NCBI GenBank assembly: GCA_902602515.1
Contig: CACKRG010000001.1
Span: 309,504-373,503, forward strand
Reading direction: 5' to 3'
Length of the DNA stretch: 64,000 nt
DNA from: an uncultured Alphaproteobacteria bacterium
GTDB lineage: Bacteria > Pseudomonadota > Alphaproteobacteria > HIMB59 > GCA-002718135
A model generated the notes under the pieces. The model was not told the DNA's origin, made no database searches, and saw only the letters and a program-made list of their open reading frames with translations. Positions 53,651-62,000 of this stretch are shown here, one piece after another. How positions within the stretch are numbered: the stretch's first letter is position 1; every line of letters begins with the position of its first letter. A program made the translations under genes and the position numbers.

Positions 53651-55057
53651 ATGAGCTATAAAACAACAGTAACTGGAAGTTATCCAAGAAAAGAAGTCCA
53701 AAAAGATACACTTAGAAAACCAAGTGTTTCAGAAGAAGAGTCTTTTGAAATGATAAAATGGGCTGTTAAAGAACAAGCTGACCTTGGGCTCGATATTATC
53801 ACTGATGGTGAAGGTTATCGTGAAAACATGTATTGGTTTTATCAGTTACGATTGGATGGAATAGATTCAATAAATAAGATCCGCAAAGATTTTACACTAG
53901 GCGGTTCTATAAAAGGAGTAGATTTAAGCAAAACTCATGGAACCAAAGGTTTTGGAATTGAATGTGCAGTTATAAAAGATGAAATTAAAAATCTTAAAAC
54001 TGGTTTAGCAAAAAAATGGAGAGTTGCTAGAGATAACACACCATCAAATATTAGAGTAAAACAAACTATAACTGGTCCACATATGTTAGCAAGATTTAGT
54101 GTTAATGAAAGAACAGATCTTTATCCAGATGATATTTCATTGGCTAAAGCTTACGCATCAGTCTTAACTGAAGAGATTGAACAAGTAATTAATGAGGGTT
54201 GTGATTATATTCAATTTGATGAACCTGTTTGGACAGAAAACGTTAATGAAACAAAATGGGCTGCCGAAATACTTAATGAGATTATAGAAAAATTTCCAAA
54301 TGTTGATTTTAATCTACATGTTTGTGGTGGCAATGCTCACCGAAAAAGAGGTTTTTTTGGTAAATATACAGATATGATAGAAGCATTTAAAATTTTGAAA
54401 GTTGATGAAATACATCTTGAACACTGCAGCTTGCATTACACAATGTTAGATGTTTTTAATGATTGGAAATTTAATGGAAAGGTTTCTCTTGGAGTAATTG
54501 ACCAAAGAATTGATAATACAGAAACTGAAGAAGATATTATAAATGCTATCAAACCTGCATTAGAGTATTTTCCTAAAGAAAAAATTTTATTGACTAGTGA
54601 ATGTGGTTTTGGACATGTTCCAATTGAAATAGTAAGAAATAAAATTAAAATATTGGTTTCTACTGTTTTTTTTTTTTTTTTTTTTTTTATTATTTCAAAT
54701 CATACTTATTCTTCAAGTGAAATAAAAAGCTACAATTGCAATATTAAAAAAAGCACAAGTATCAAAAACATATCGCCTCTTGAAATGTCAGCACCTAAAA
54801 TAATAAAAATAATTTATGATTCTAAAACGAATAGTTTGATAGATTATTTGTGGAATAAAAAAAGCGTTATAAATGATTTTGAATTAATTTCTGGCAATAT
54901 TAATAGGGAATTTATTGAAATTGGTAGGAAAGGATATAACAAGACTTTAGCAAGTAAAGATATAAGTAATGCAATATATTTTAAATTAAATTTAAGTAAC
55001 CTTAGCGCAAATCTAAAAAAACAATTTATAAGACCCGTAAATTATAATTGTTCATAA
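53651..55057 (+). CDS. MetE-like (cobalamin-independent methionine synthase II type) domain fused through poly-T to a secreted-protein-like tail
   Basis: A 468-residue frame with two unrelated parts. Residues 1 to about 337 form a MetE C-terminal-like TIM barrel. The zinc set is complete: His223 and Cys225 (LHVCGG), Glu257 (HLEHCS) and Cys319 (SECGFG). Residues 339-346 come from a 23-base T run giving Val and seven Phe, after which about 120 residues resemble a small exported protein, without recognisable family. One T fewer or more would stop translation within 13 codons, close to the natural end of a MetE-like protein. So the fusion may be a phase-variable or eroded gene end, a lost stop, or an assembly error. 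It follows the epimerase gene in the mutarotase operon. Confidence 0.75.
   Translation: MSYKTTVTGSYPRKEVQKDTLRKPSVSEEESFEMIKWAVKEQADLGLDIITDGEGYRENMYWFYQLRLDGIDSINKIRKDFTLGGSIKGVDLSKTHGTKGFGIECAVIKDEIKNLKTGLAKKWRVARDNTPSNIRVKQTITGPHMLARFSVNERTDLYPDDISLAKAYASVLTEEIEQVINEGCDYIQFDEPVWTENVNETKWAAEILNEIIEKFPNVDFNLHVCGGNAHRKRGFFGKYTDMIEAFKILKVDEIHLEHCSLHYTMLDVFNDWKFNGKVSLGVIDQRIDNTETEEDIINAIKPALEYFPKEKILLTSECGFGHVPIEIVRNKIKILVSTVFFFFFFFIISNHTYSSSEIKSYNCNIKKSTSIKNISPLEMSAPKIIKIIYDSKTNSLIDYLWNKKSVINDFELISGNINREFIEIGRKGYNKTLASKDISNAIYFKLNLSNLSANLKKQFIRPVNYNCS
54666..54688 (+). repeat. Homopolymer of 23 T within the MetE-like gene
   Basis: Twenty-three consecutive T run in frame through the coding sequence. 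Each one-base change moves translation into a frame that ends soon after: minus one T gives a stop 13 codons on, plus one T gives a stop 11 codons on. Such tracts slip during replication and are also hard to sequence. It is by far the longest homopolymer I noticed in the window. Confidence 0.9.
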
Positions 55058-55064
55058 AATTACT

Positions 55065-55520
55065 TTAAATTTTTTTAATCGTATATGTGGACTTGGTATC
55101 ATTTATAAAAATAGACTTAAAGAATGATTTAAAATCTTTAGGGGTATTATAAAAAACTTCACATTGGTTACTATCAAAAAAAGGTTCTAAGGCTGTTACA
55201 TTAAATGCCCAAACTTTTAAGCTATCTCTAAAAATATTAAATCCATAATTAATTAAATTATTATGGTCTAAGCCTATGATATAAATTATTTCTTTTGTAA
55301 GATTATATTTTAGAATATTATCAGTAAGTACATCTACTGTATCAGAGTTTTTAATTAATATTTGAACAGAAACTTCATCAATAAAATTAAAGCCATACAT
55401 TGATTTAAAGTCATTATTAATTTCTGTGCAAATTATAGATCTATTTATTAATTCTTTTGTTTCTAAAGACATAAGTGGGTGTGAAAATAAAAAAAATATA
55501 ATTATTAAAATATACCTCAC
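55065..55520 (-). CDS. Small secreted hypothetical protein
   Basis: A 151-residue protein with a clear signal peptide (ILIIIFFLFSHPLMS before LETKE) and only two later Cys residues, Cys32 and one near residue 120, which could form a disulfide. I do not recognise a family. It converges on the tail of the MetE-like fusion gene, 7 bases apart, and the tail also looks like an exported protein of similar size. Together they form a small block between catabolic genes that does not fit their theme. Confidence 0.55.
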   Translation of the reverse strand: MRYILIIIFFLFSHPLMSLETKELINRSIICTEINNDFKSMYGFNFIDEVSVQILIKNSDTVDVLTDNILKYNLTKEIIYIIGLDHNNLINYGFNIFRDSLKVWAFNVTALEPFFDSNQCEVFYNTPKDFKSFFKSIFINDTKSTYTIKKI

Positions 55521-55548
55521 TTATAATTTATGTATCTTAAAGATAAAT

Positions 55549-56391
55549 TTAAATTTTATAAATTCTCTCAGCATTAGAGCTAGCAATTTTTTTCGCCTCA
55601 TCATCTGAAAGATTTGTTAATATTGTATTTGTAACTTTAAGCCATTCTTGTATTCCTTTAGCAGCATTAACTACTGGATAATCACTTCCCCACACCATTC
55701 TATCAGGACCAAAACATTCTAGTGCATGATCTACATATGGCTTTATTGTTTCATAAGAAGATGTTCCAGGAGCACAATAAGCCATTAACCCCGATAGTTT
55801 ACATGTAACGTTAGGTAACTCAGAAAGTGACTTTAAATCTTTACCCCATTCATCAATTTCTCCAGAAGCAATTGGTGGAACTCCACAGTGATTTAAAACT
55901 AAATCCATTTGATCACATTCTTTTGCAAATTCAGAGGCAATTTTTAATTGTGTTGGTAAATAACAGAGGTCAAAAGGCTTTCCAGCTGCTCCAATTTTTT
56001 TTACATTATTTCGAAATACAGTAGTTTGAGAAAGCTCATCAGGCATAACATGGCATATTCTTCTGTATCCAACTACTTTCATAGCTGTAGTTTCTTCCAA
56101 CCATTCATCAAAACCATTTTCTTCTTCCGGCCTTATTGAAACTATTAGACCCTTAATGTTGCTATTAGGCTGATCCATAATAGATTTTACAAATTTAGCT
56201 TCTTTTTTATAATCAGAATCATCCACTCCTGTTTCCATGAACAATGTTCCTTTTATATCAAAATTTTTAGTAAGTTCTTTGTAGTCTTCTAAAGTAAAAT
56301 TTCCTTTGTCAATGGGGGGAAATTCATTTGCCCAACTATATCCTACCTGATCACGGTACATTAAGTGCTGATGTGTATCAATTAATTCCAT
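55549..56391 (-). CDS. Amidohydrolase family 2 protein, probable L-fuconolactonase
   Basis: A 280-residue TIM-barrel hydrolase of the COG3618 type. Metal ligands are expected at His7 and His9 (IDTHQHL), a His in LVLNHCGVP, and Asp in MVWGSDYPVV. This family contains L-fucono-1,5-lactonase and L-rhamnono-lactonase. In the known oxidative fucose route it hydrolyses the lactone made by L-fucose dehydrogenase, yielding the substrate of the dehydratase at 39.3 kb. It is not in the operon of the other fucose genes but lies within the same island, so the assignment is contextual. Confidence 0.8.
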   Translation of the reverse strand: MELIDTHQHLMYRDQVGYSWANEFPPIDKGNFTLEDYKELTKNFDIKGTLFMETGVDDSDYKKEAKFVKSIMDQPNSNIKGLIVSIRPEEENGFDEWLEETTAMKVVGYRRICHVMPDELSQTTVFRNNVKKIGAAGKPFDLCYLPTQLKIASEFAKECDQMDLVLNHCGVPPIASGEIDEWGKDLKSLSELPNVTCKLSGLMAYCAPGTSSYETIKPYVDHALECFGPDRMVWGSDYPVVNAAKGIQEWLKVTNTILTNLSDDEAKKIASSNAERIYKI

Positions 56392-56433
56392 TAGATAATT
56401 ATTATCACAATAATACAGTTTGTGAATAATAAA

Positions 56434-58515
56434 TTAACTATTTTGAATGTATACATTCCTAAACTCTTCTTTATTTATTCTCATATTGTGAACTTTTTTA
56501 TATGCGTTCTCAAGAGTTTTAGTATATTTTTCAGTATCAAAAAATTGTCCCGAATTTTTTGTTTTTATTATTTTTTTCACAATTGAAGTATATAATTCTT
56601 TATTTTGAGCAAGCTCTAATGCTTTATTAAAGTAATCATTGTTGTTATAAACCATTAGTTCATTTAGCTTACAATAATTTAGCAAGCTGCCACATACCCT
56701 TGATGAAAAACTTTTTCCAACTTTTGTAATTATTGGAGTGCATGTCCAGAGGGCATCTACTGCAGTAGTGTGCGCATTATAAAAAAAACTATCTAAAAAA
56801 AGATCAACTAAAGAATGTCTAGCTAGATGATCTTCGTAATTAATCTTGTCCAAAAAAATAATTTTATCGGAAGAAATATCATATTTTTTGGCTTCATTTA
56901 TTATATTTTTATGCATTTTCTCGTTAAAAAGAAGTAACACTAAATATGAATTATTAACTTTTTTTAATAAATTCATCCAAATTTCGAACTCATCCTCTGT
57001 AATTTTATATGAACTATTGAAACTGCAAAAAACAAATGATTCTTCGGGTATATTTAAATCTTTTTTATTAAATTTTTTATTACTTGTTTGCCTATTATTA
57101 TCACGAGGAAAATAAGAACAATCAAGGTATATTTTTTTCTCAGAGTAAAAGTCTTCCTGTTCTTGCGGAATGATGAATTGGTCACAAATTATATAATCTA
57201 TTCCTTCTTGTCCCGTAGTGCCTTGATATCCAAGAAAGTTAATCTGAATTGGTGCAACTTTATGACTAAAAATACTACTCCTAGCATTAACTGTTAATCC
57301 AGCTCTATAGATTGCTATATCAACTTTATTTTTTATAGAAAGGTCTCGAATATCATTATCATCTAGTTCGTTGACATAATAAAACTTATCAAAGTATTTC
57401 TTAACTTTTTTATGTGTATCATCTAATTTTATGTCTCCATAATAAAATCCTATAATTTCAAATTCATTTTTGTTGTGATTTTTAAATATACCACACATAT
57501 TAATCATTCCTGGATGTTGATGAAAATCGCCTGCATAGTAACCAATTACAATTTTTTTATTCGAATAAATATTTTTATTATCTTTGAGTAAATTAAACTT
57601 ACTTGAAAATTGCTTTGCTCTTAAAAAATGATTTTTTGAATTATCCTCTAATGACAAACAAAACCAAGGCGATATATCTTGATCTTCATCAAGGGTACTT
57701 TGTAATATTTTATTTAACTCTTCCTTTTCAGACCAATCACAAAATGATCTTTTTAAAAAATGTTTTTGCACACCTGCCACAACTAAACTATTATCTAGAT
57801 CATAGGCAATTGTAAAATTCTTCAATGCACTTTCATATTCTTTTTTTTGCAAATATATTGTTCCCAGATTGTTGTAGGCTTTTGAATATTCAGAATCAAT
57901 TTTTATAGCTTCGTGTAAATAACTCTGGGCAATATCATATTTGTTCTCATACACATATATTGTAGCCAAATTATTTAATGCTTTAATATGATTTTGATTT
58001 AATTTTAGTGTTTCTTTCAAATAAAATTTGGCATCTTTATTTTTTCCAATTTTTGAGAATGTAATTCCAATATTATAAAAAACTTTATCTATTTTATTGT
58101 TGATTTTTATAGCATTTAAATAATATTTTATTGAAAGATCAAATTGTTTTTTCTTATAATGTGCAATTCCTAAATTAAAATTAGTATCAAAGTTTTTTTG
58201 CTCAATATTTAACGATTTAGTAAATGATATAATTGCTTCATCAAATAAATTAATGGACATCTGACTTTTACCAAGATTATTTAAGACTTCTTTATTACTT
58301 GTATCAATTTTAAGTGCTGATTTATAAAAAAGAATAGCTTTTTCATGTTCGTTTATACCTGCGTAGGCAGCTCCAATTAAATTGGGAAGAATACCAACAT
58401 TTTTATTTACTTCAAAAAGTTCAGACCCTTTATCTATGACCTCATTAAAAGATTTTTTGTTAAAAAGTTCAATTAACCTAATTATTTGTTTTTCTAGTTC
58501 TAAATTTACAGACAT
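56434..58515 (-). CDS. TPR-repeat glycosyltransferase, GT41 (O-GlcNAc transferase-like)
   Basis: A 693-residue protein. Residues about 40-245 form six or more TPR repeats (for example NLGTIYLQKKEYESALKNFTIAYDLD). Residues 320-690 form a GT41 domain: GDFHQHPGMINM with His332 and His334, IYRAGLTVNARSSIFSHKVAPIQINFLGYQGTTG, SEKKIYLDCSYFPRD, FVFCSFNSSYKIT and the UDP-site block FFYNAHTTAVDALWTCTPIITKVG. This is the bacterial SPINDLY/OGT type, used for glycosylation of flagellins, adhesins or other proteins. It is divergent from galE, which could supply UDP-sugar. The acceptor is unknown. Confidence 0.88.
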   Translation of the reverse strand: MSVNLELEKQIIRLIELFNKKSFNEVIDKGSELFEVNKNVGILPNLIGAAYAGINEHEKAILFYKSALKIDTSNKEVLNNLGKSQMSINLFDEAIISFTKSLNIEQKNFDTNFNLGIAHYKKKQFDLSIKYYLNAIKINNKIDKVFYNIGITFSKIGKNKDAKFYLKETLKLNQNHIKALNNLATIYVYENKYDIAQSYLHEAIKIDSEYSKAYNNLGTIYLQKKEYESALKNFTIAYDLDNSLVVAGVQKHFLKRSFCDWSEKEELNKILQSTLDEDQDISPWFCLSLEDNSKNHFLRAKQFSSKFNLLKDNKNIYSNKKIVIGYYAGDFHQHPGMINMCGIFKNHNKNEFEIIGFYYGDIKLDDTHKKVKKYFDKFYYVNELDDNDIRDLSIKNKVDIAIYRAGLTVNARSSIFSHKVAPIQINFLGYQGTTGQEGIDYIICDQFIIPQEQEDFYSEKKIYLDCSYFPRDNNRQTSNKKFNKKDLNIPEESFVFCSFNSSYKITEDEFEIWMNLLKKVNNSYLVLLLFNEKMHKNIINEAKKYDISSDKIIFLDKINYEDHLARHSLVDLFLDSFFYNAHTTAVDALWTCTPIITKVGKSFSSRVCGSLLNYCKLNELMVYNNNDYFNKALELAQNKELYTSIVKKIIKTKNSGQFFDTEKYTKTLENAYKKVHNMRINKEEFRNVYIQNS

Positions 58516-58574
58516 TGATCGATTACATAATTTATATTAATTTATTTTAAATTACTTTATTAAGATAATAAATA

Positions 58575-59555
58575 ATGAATATTCTTCTTACAGGTGGCGC
58601 AGGATATATTGGAAGTCACGTTGCTTTAGCTTTGTTAGATTCTGGACACAAAGTCCATATAATAGATAATTTATCGAGAGGAAATGAAATGCTAGTGCCC
58701 AGCAGTGCTGGCTTTACTTGTTGTGATATAGATGACTCAAATAAAATAACCGAAATAATTATTAATAATAATTTTGATGCCCTAATGCACTTTGCTGGAT
58801 TTATTCAAGTTGAAGAGTCTGTAGATTTTCCTGATAAATACTTTAGTAATAATACAGACAAAGCAATAAAATTATTTGAGACATGTCAAAAAAATAATCT
58901 GAAAAATATTATATTTTCATCTACTGCAGCTGCTTATGGAAATTCCAAAAAACAAATTACAGATGAGGAATCTAAATTAGATCCTCAAAATCCGTATGCA
59001 GAATCAAAAATACGAACTGAAAACTATTTATTACAAAACAAAGATAAATTTAATTTTATTATTTTAAGATATTTTAATGTAGCAGGAGCTGATCAACAAC
59101 TACGTTCGGGACAAATTTCTAGTAAATCTACACATCTAATTAAGGTGCTGAGTGAAGTTATAATTGGAAAAAGAAATTGTATTGAAATATTTGGCAATGA
59201 TTATAATACTAATGATGGAACAGCCATAAGAGACTTTATACATGTTACTGACCTTTCCGATATTCATGTAAAGGTATTAGAATTTTTATTGGAGAATTTA
59301 GAAAGCAATATATTTAACTGCGGCTATGGGTATGGCTATTCAGTTCTTGAAGTAATAAATACTGCAAATAAGATTTATAATGGCACAATAAATTTTAAAA
59401 TATCTCAAAGACGAAAAGGTGATATTGAAAAATTAGTATCAGATACTTCTAAAATTCTAAATCGCATCAATTGGAAACCTAAATTCAATAACTTAGAAAG
59501 TATAATTACATCATCAGTAGAGTGGGAAAAATATTTGAATGAAAAAAATTTTTAA
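58575..59555 (+). CDS. galE: UDP-glucose 4-epimerase
   Basis: A 326-residue extended SDR with cofactor loop GGAGYIGSH at the N-terminus, the SSTAAAYG block carrying the catalytic Ser/Thr and NPYAESKIRTE with the Tyr-x3-Lys pair. RDFIHVTDLSDIHV and the NCGYGYGYSVLEVI motif are standard GalE blocks. It interconverts UDP-glucose and UDP-galactose for Leloir metabolism and surface glycans. It overlaps galT by 17 bases. Confidence 0.92.
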   Translation: MNILLTGGAGYIGSHVALALLDSGHKVHIIDNLSRGNEMLVPSSAGFTCCDIDDSNKITEIIINNNFDALMHFAGFIQVEESVDFPDKYFSNNTDKAIKLFETCQKNNLKNIIFSSTAAAYGNSKKQITDEESKLDPQNPYAESKIRTENYLLQNKDKFNFIILRYFNVAGADQQLRSGQISSKSTHLIKVLSEVIIGKRNCIEIFGNDYNTNDGTAIRDFIHVTDLSDIHVKVLEFLLENLESNIFNCGYGYGYSVLEVINTANKIYNGTINFKISQRRKGDIEKLVSDTSKILNRINWKPKFNNLESIITSSVEWEKYLNEKNF

Positions 59556-60588
59556 AAGAAAATTTAAAAGAAATGATAATAAACATTTATTGCTGTATGG
59601 ATTTAAAGAGCATAAGGAAAAACCAGGGATTGAACTTGAAATAACAGATAAGCCAAAACCACATATGAGATGGAATCCAGCTAGAGATGAATGGGTAACT
59701 TATTCATCTGAAAGAAAAAATAGAACCTTTTTTCCACCCAAAGAATACTGCCCACTTTGTCCTGGAAAAGGATTAAATTTTCCAACGGAAATTCCTTTCA
59801 AAAATTTTGAGGTTGCAGTTTTCCCTAATAGATGGCCAAGTTTTGCTTCATCTGGTAAGAAAACTCATATTGATAACCTTTCAACTAAAGCTTCAAAAGG
59901 TGAATGTGAAGTCGTTGTTTATTCTTCAAAACACAAAGCAACACTTGCAGAAATGTCAGACGAAAAGGTCAAATTGTTAATTCAAGTATGGATAGATAGA
60001 TATAAAGAGCTTACTAAAAATAAAGATATTAAATATGTACTTCCATTTGAAAATAGAGGTGAAGAATGTGGGGTTACTCTTCATCATCCTCATGGTCAAA
60101 TATATTCATACCCTTTCATTCCACCTGTAATAAAAAAGGAAATAAAAGCTTTTAAAAAAGAAAATTTTTTATTAAAAATAATGAATCAACTTAAAGAAAA
60201 ATATTTTATTTATCAAAATGATTATTTTATTGCAGCTGTCCCACCATTTGCAAGATATGCCTATGAAGTATGGATAATACCAAAAAAACAAATTCCTGGG
60301 CCTTGGAAATTAAACGATATTGAAATTCATGCATTTGCAAAAACTATAAAAAAAGTTGTGAAATGTTATGATAAGTTTTTGAAAAAAAGATGTCCTTATA
60401 TAATGGGTATACATTCATCTCCAAAATTACATGATAAGCATTTTCATTTTCATGTTGAATTTTATCCACCTTTAAGACATGGTGATAAACCAAAAATTTT
60501 AGCTGGATCAGAGTCTATGGCTGGGGTTTTTATAATGGATATATTGCCTGAAGACTCCGCCAAAGAACTTAGAAAGTATATGAAATGA
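59539..60588 (+). CDS. galT: Galactose-1-phosphate uridylyltransferase
   Basis: A 349-residue HIT-superfamily enzyme. HHPHGQIYSYPFIPP holds the active-site His in the HPHGQ motif at 183-187, and CPLCPG (Cys71, Cys74) is the first zinc site. NRWPSF and the C-terminal HFHFHVEFYPPLR are also diagnostic. It exchanges UMP between UDP-glucose and galactose 1-phosphate. Its 40-residue Lys-rich N-terminal extension precedes the usual start of the fold, and the frame overlaps galE by 17 bases. No galactokinase gene is in the window, so the source of galactose 1-phosphate is not visible. Confidence 0.9.
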   Translation: MKKIFKRKFKRNDNKHLLLYGFKEHKEKPGIELEITDKPKPHMRWNPARDEWVTYSSERKNRTFFPPKEYCPLCPGKGLNFPTEIPFKNFEVAVFPNRWPSFASSGKKTHIDNLSTKASKGECEVVVYSSKHKATLAEMSDEKVKLLIQVWIDRYKELTKNKDIKYVLPFENRGEECGVTLHHPHGQIYSYPFIPPVIKKEIKAFKKENFLLKIMNQLKEKYFIYQNDYFIAAVPPFARYAYEVWIIPKKQIPGPWKLNDIEIHAFAKTIKKVVKCYDKFLKKRCPYIMGIHSSPKLHDKHFHFHVEFYPPLRHGDKPKILAGSESMAGVFIMDILPEDSAKELRKYMK

Positions 60589-61007
60589 AATCTATTGAAG
60601 AAAAAATAATTTTTTATAAAGATAATTTAGATTTTTTTGATGATGGTATGGAGAAATATAAATTTCTTATTGATCAAGCTAAAAATGCGAAATTTTTTCC
60701 TGAAGAATACAGAAATGAAACTTTTAAAGTTTCCGGCTGTCAAGCACAAGTATGGTTAGTTCCAATTCAAAATAAAGATTTATTATCATTTTACTATGAC
60801 TCTGATGCTTTCATTTCAAAAGGTATGGTAACAATTTTATGTGACATTTATGGAGATAGAAATCCTGAAGAAATCATATCATCAGATTTTACACTTCTCA
60901 ACATGCTCGAACTTGATTCTTTACTCACACCTGGAAGAAGAAATGGTGTTTATTCAATGTTAGAGAAAATTAAAGAATATGCAAAAGCATATAATAAAGG
61001 GAATTGA
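60585..61007 (+). CDS. sufE: SufE-type cysteine desulfurase accessory protein
   Basis: A 140-residue SufE. The sulfur-acceptor Cys52 is in FKVSGCQAQVWLVP, and LGLDSLLTPGRRNG-like LLTPGRRNGVYSMLEKI follows at the C-terminus. It takes persulfide sulfur from SufS to the SufBCD scaffold. It overlaps both neighbours by 4 bases, between galT and the aldo/keto reductase; no other suf gene is in the window, so it appears detached from its usual operon. Confidence 0.9.
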   Translation: MKSIEEKIIFYKDNLDFFDDGMEKYKFLIDQAKNAKFFPEEYRNETFKVSGCQAQVWLVPIQNKDLLSFYYDSDAFISKGMVTILCDIYGDRNPEEIISSDFTLLNMLELDSLLTPGRRNGVYSMLEKIKEYAKAYNKGN

Positions 61008-61984
61008 TTATTAAAGAAACATTACTTGGTAAGACGAATATATATTGTCCAAAAATAGGTTTTGGGGGAGCTCCGATTGGAAATTTGTTTAAGAAAATTA
61101 CAAATAAATATGCAAATGAAATTTTATTGGAGTCTCAAAAATCTGGCATAAACTTATATGATACTTCTCCACTATATGGATATGGATTAAGTGAAAAAAG
61201 GCTGGGTAGTTTTTTTAAAAATTTAAACAGAGATCAATTTTTAATATCAACTAAAGTTGGAAGATATTTAGTCAAAGAACATGCGTCAAAAATAGATAGA
61301 GGAATATTTAAAGGAGGTTTAAATTTTAGACCAGTTATAGATTACACCTATGATGGAGTTATGAAATCATTTGAACAATCATTAATAAGATTGAATGTAG
61401 ATCATATAGATTTATGTCTAATACACGATGTAGATTATTTTACACATGGAAATCAATTTGAATATTATTTTAATCAATCTATAAAAGGAGCGTATGTAGC
61501 TCTTCAAAAATTAAAAGATCAAAATTTAATTAGAGGAATTGGTCTTGGCTTAAATGATGCAGATGTTGCTAATAAATTTTTATCAGCTGAAGAGTTTGAT
61601 TGTGTGTTGTTAGCCGGGAGATATACACTGCTTGACCAAAGTGCAAATAATGGTTTCCTTCAAACTGCTAAAAGAAAAAAAGTTGGAGTGATAATGGCTG
61701 GAATTTTTAACTCAGGAATTCTTGCAAAAGGTATCAAGAAATCAACCTATTTCTATAAACCCATATCTGAAAATATTCGAAAAAAATTTTCACAAATAAA
61801 TAATTTATGTCAAAAATTTAATATTCCAATTCAAGCCGCTGCAATTCAGTTTCCATTAAAAAATAAAAATGTTAATTCAATAATTTTGGGAATAGATGAT
61901 GTAAATCAAATAAATCAAAATCTAAATTTTTTAAATTTTAGAATTGCAAATAATTTTTGGGATCAATTAAAAAAAATTGAATAA
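61004..61984 (+). CDS. Aldo/keto reductase, probable L-fucose (D-threo-aldose) dehydrogenase
   Basis: A 326-residue aldo/keto reductase. The catalytic tetrad is Asp53, Tyr58, Lys84 and His141 (YDTSPLYGYGLSEKRLG, STKVGR, LCLIHDVDY). The DTSPxYGxGxSExRLG block with the later DYTYDGVMKSFEQSLIRLNVDHID matches L-fucose dehydrogenase / D-threo-aldose 1-dehydrogenase. It starts with TTG at 61004, which overlaps the sufE stop; an in-frame stop lies 7 bases upstream, so no earlier start exists. It would oxidise L-fucose to the lactone, the first step of the route whose later steps lie at 36-41 and 56 kb. Confidence 0.82.
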   Translation: MIIKETLLGKTNIYCPKIGFGGAPIGNLFKKITNKYANEILLESQKSGINLYDTSPLYGYGLSEKRLGSFFKNLNRDQFLISTKVGRYLVKEHASKIDRGIFKGGLNFRPVIDYTYDGVMKSFEQSLIRLNVDHIDLCLIHDVDYFTHGNQFEYYFNQSIKGAYVALQKLKDQNLIRGIGLGLNDADVANKFLSAEEFDCVLLAGRYTLLDQSANNGFLQTAKRKKVGVIMAGIFNSGILAKGIKKSTYFYKPISENIRKKFSQINNLCQKFNIPIQAAAIQFPLKNKNVNSIILGIDDVNQINQNLNFLNFRIANNFWDQLKKIE

Positions 61985-62000
61985 TTTTAATAATTTATGT

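Noticed and set aside
56434..57400. Several long plus-strand frames opposite the GT41 gene
   Set aside because: They are antisense shadows without family features, signals or ribosome binding sites.
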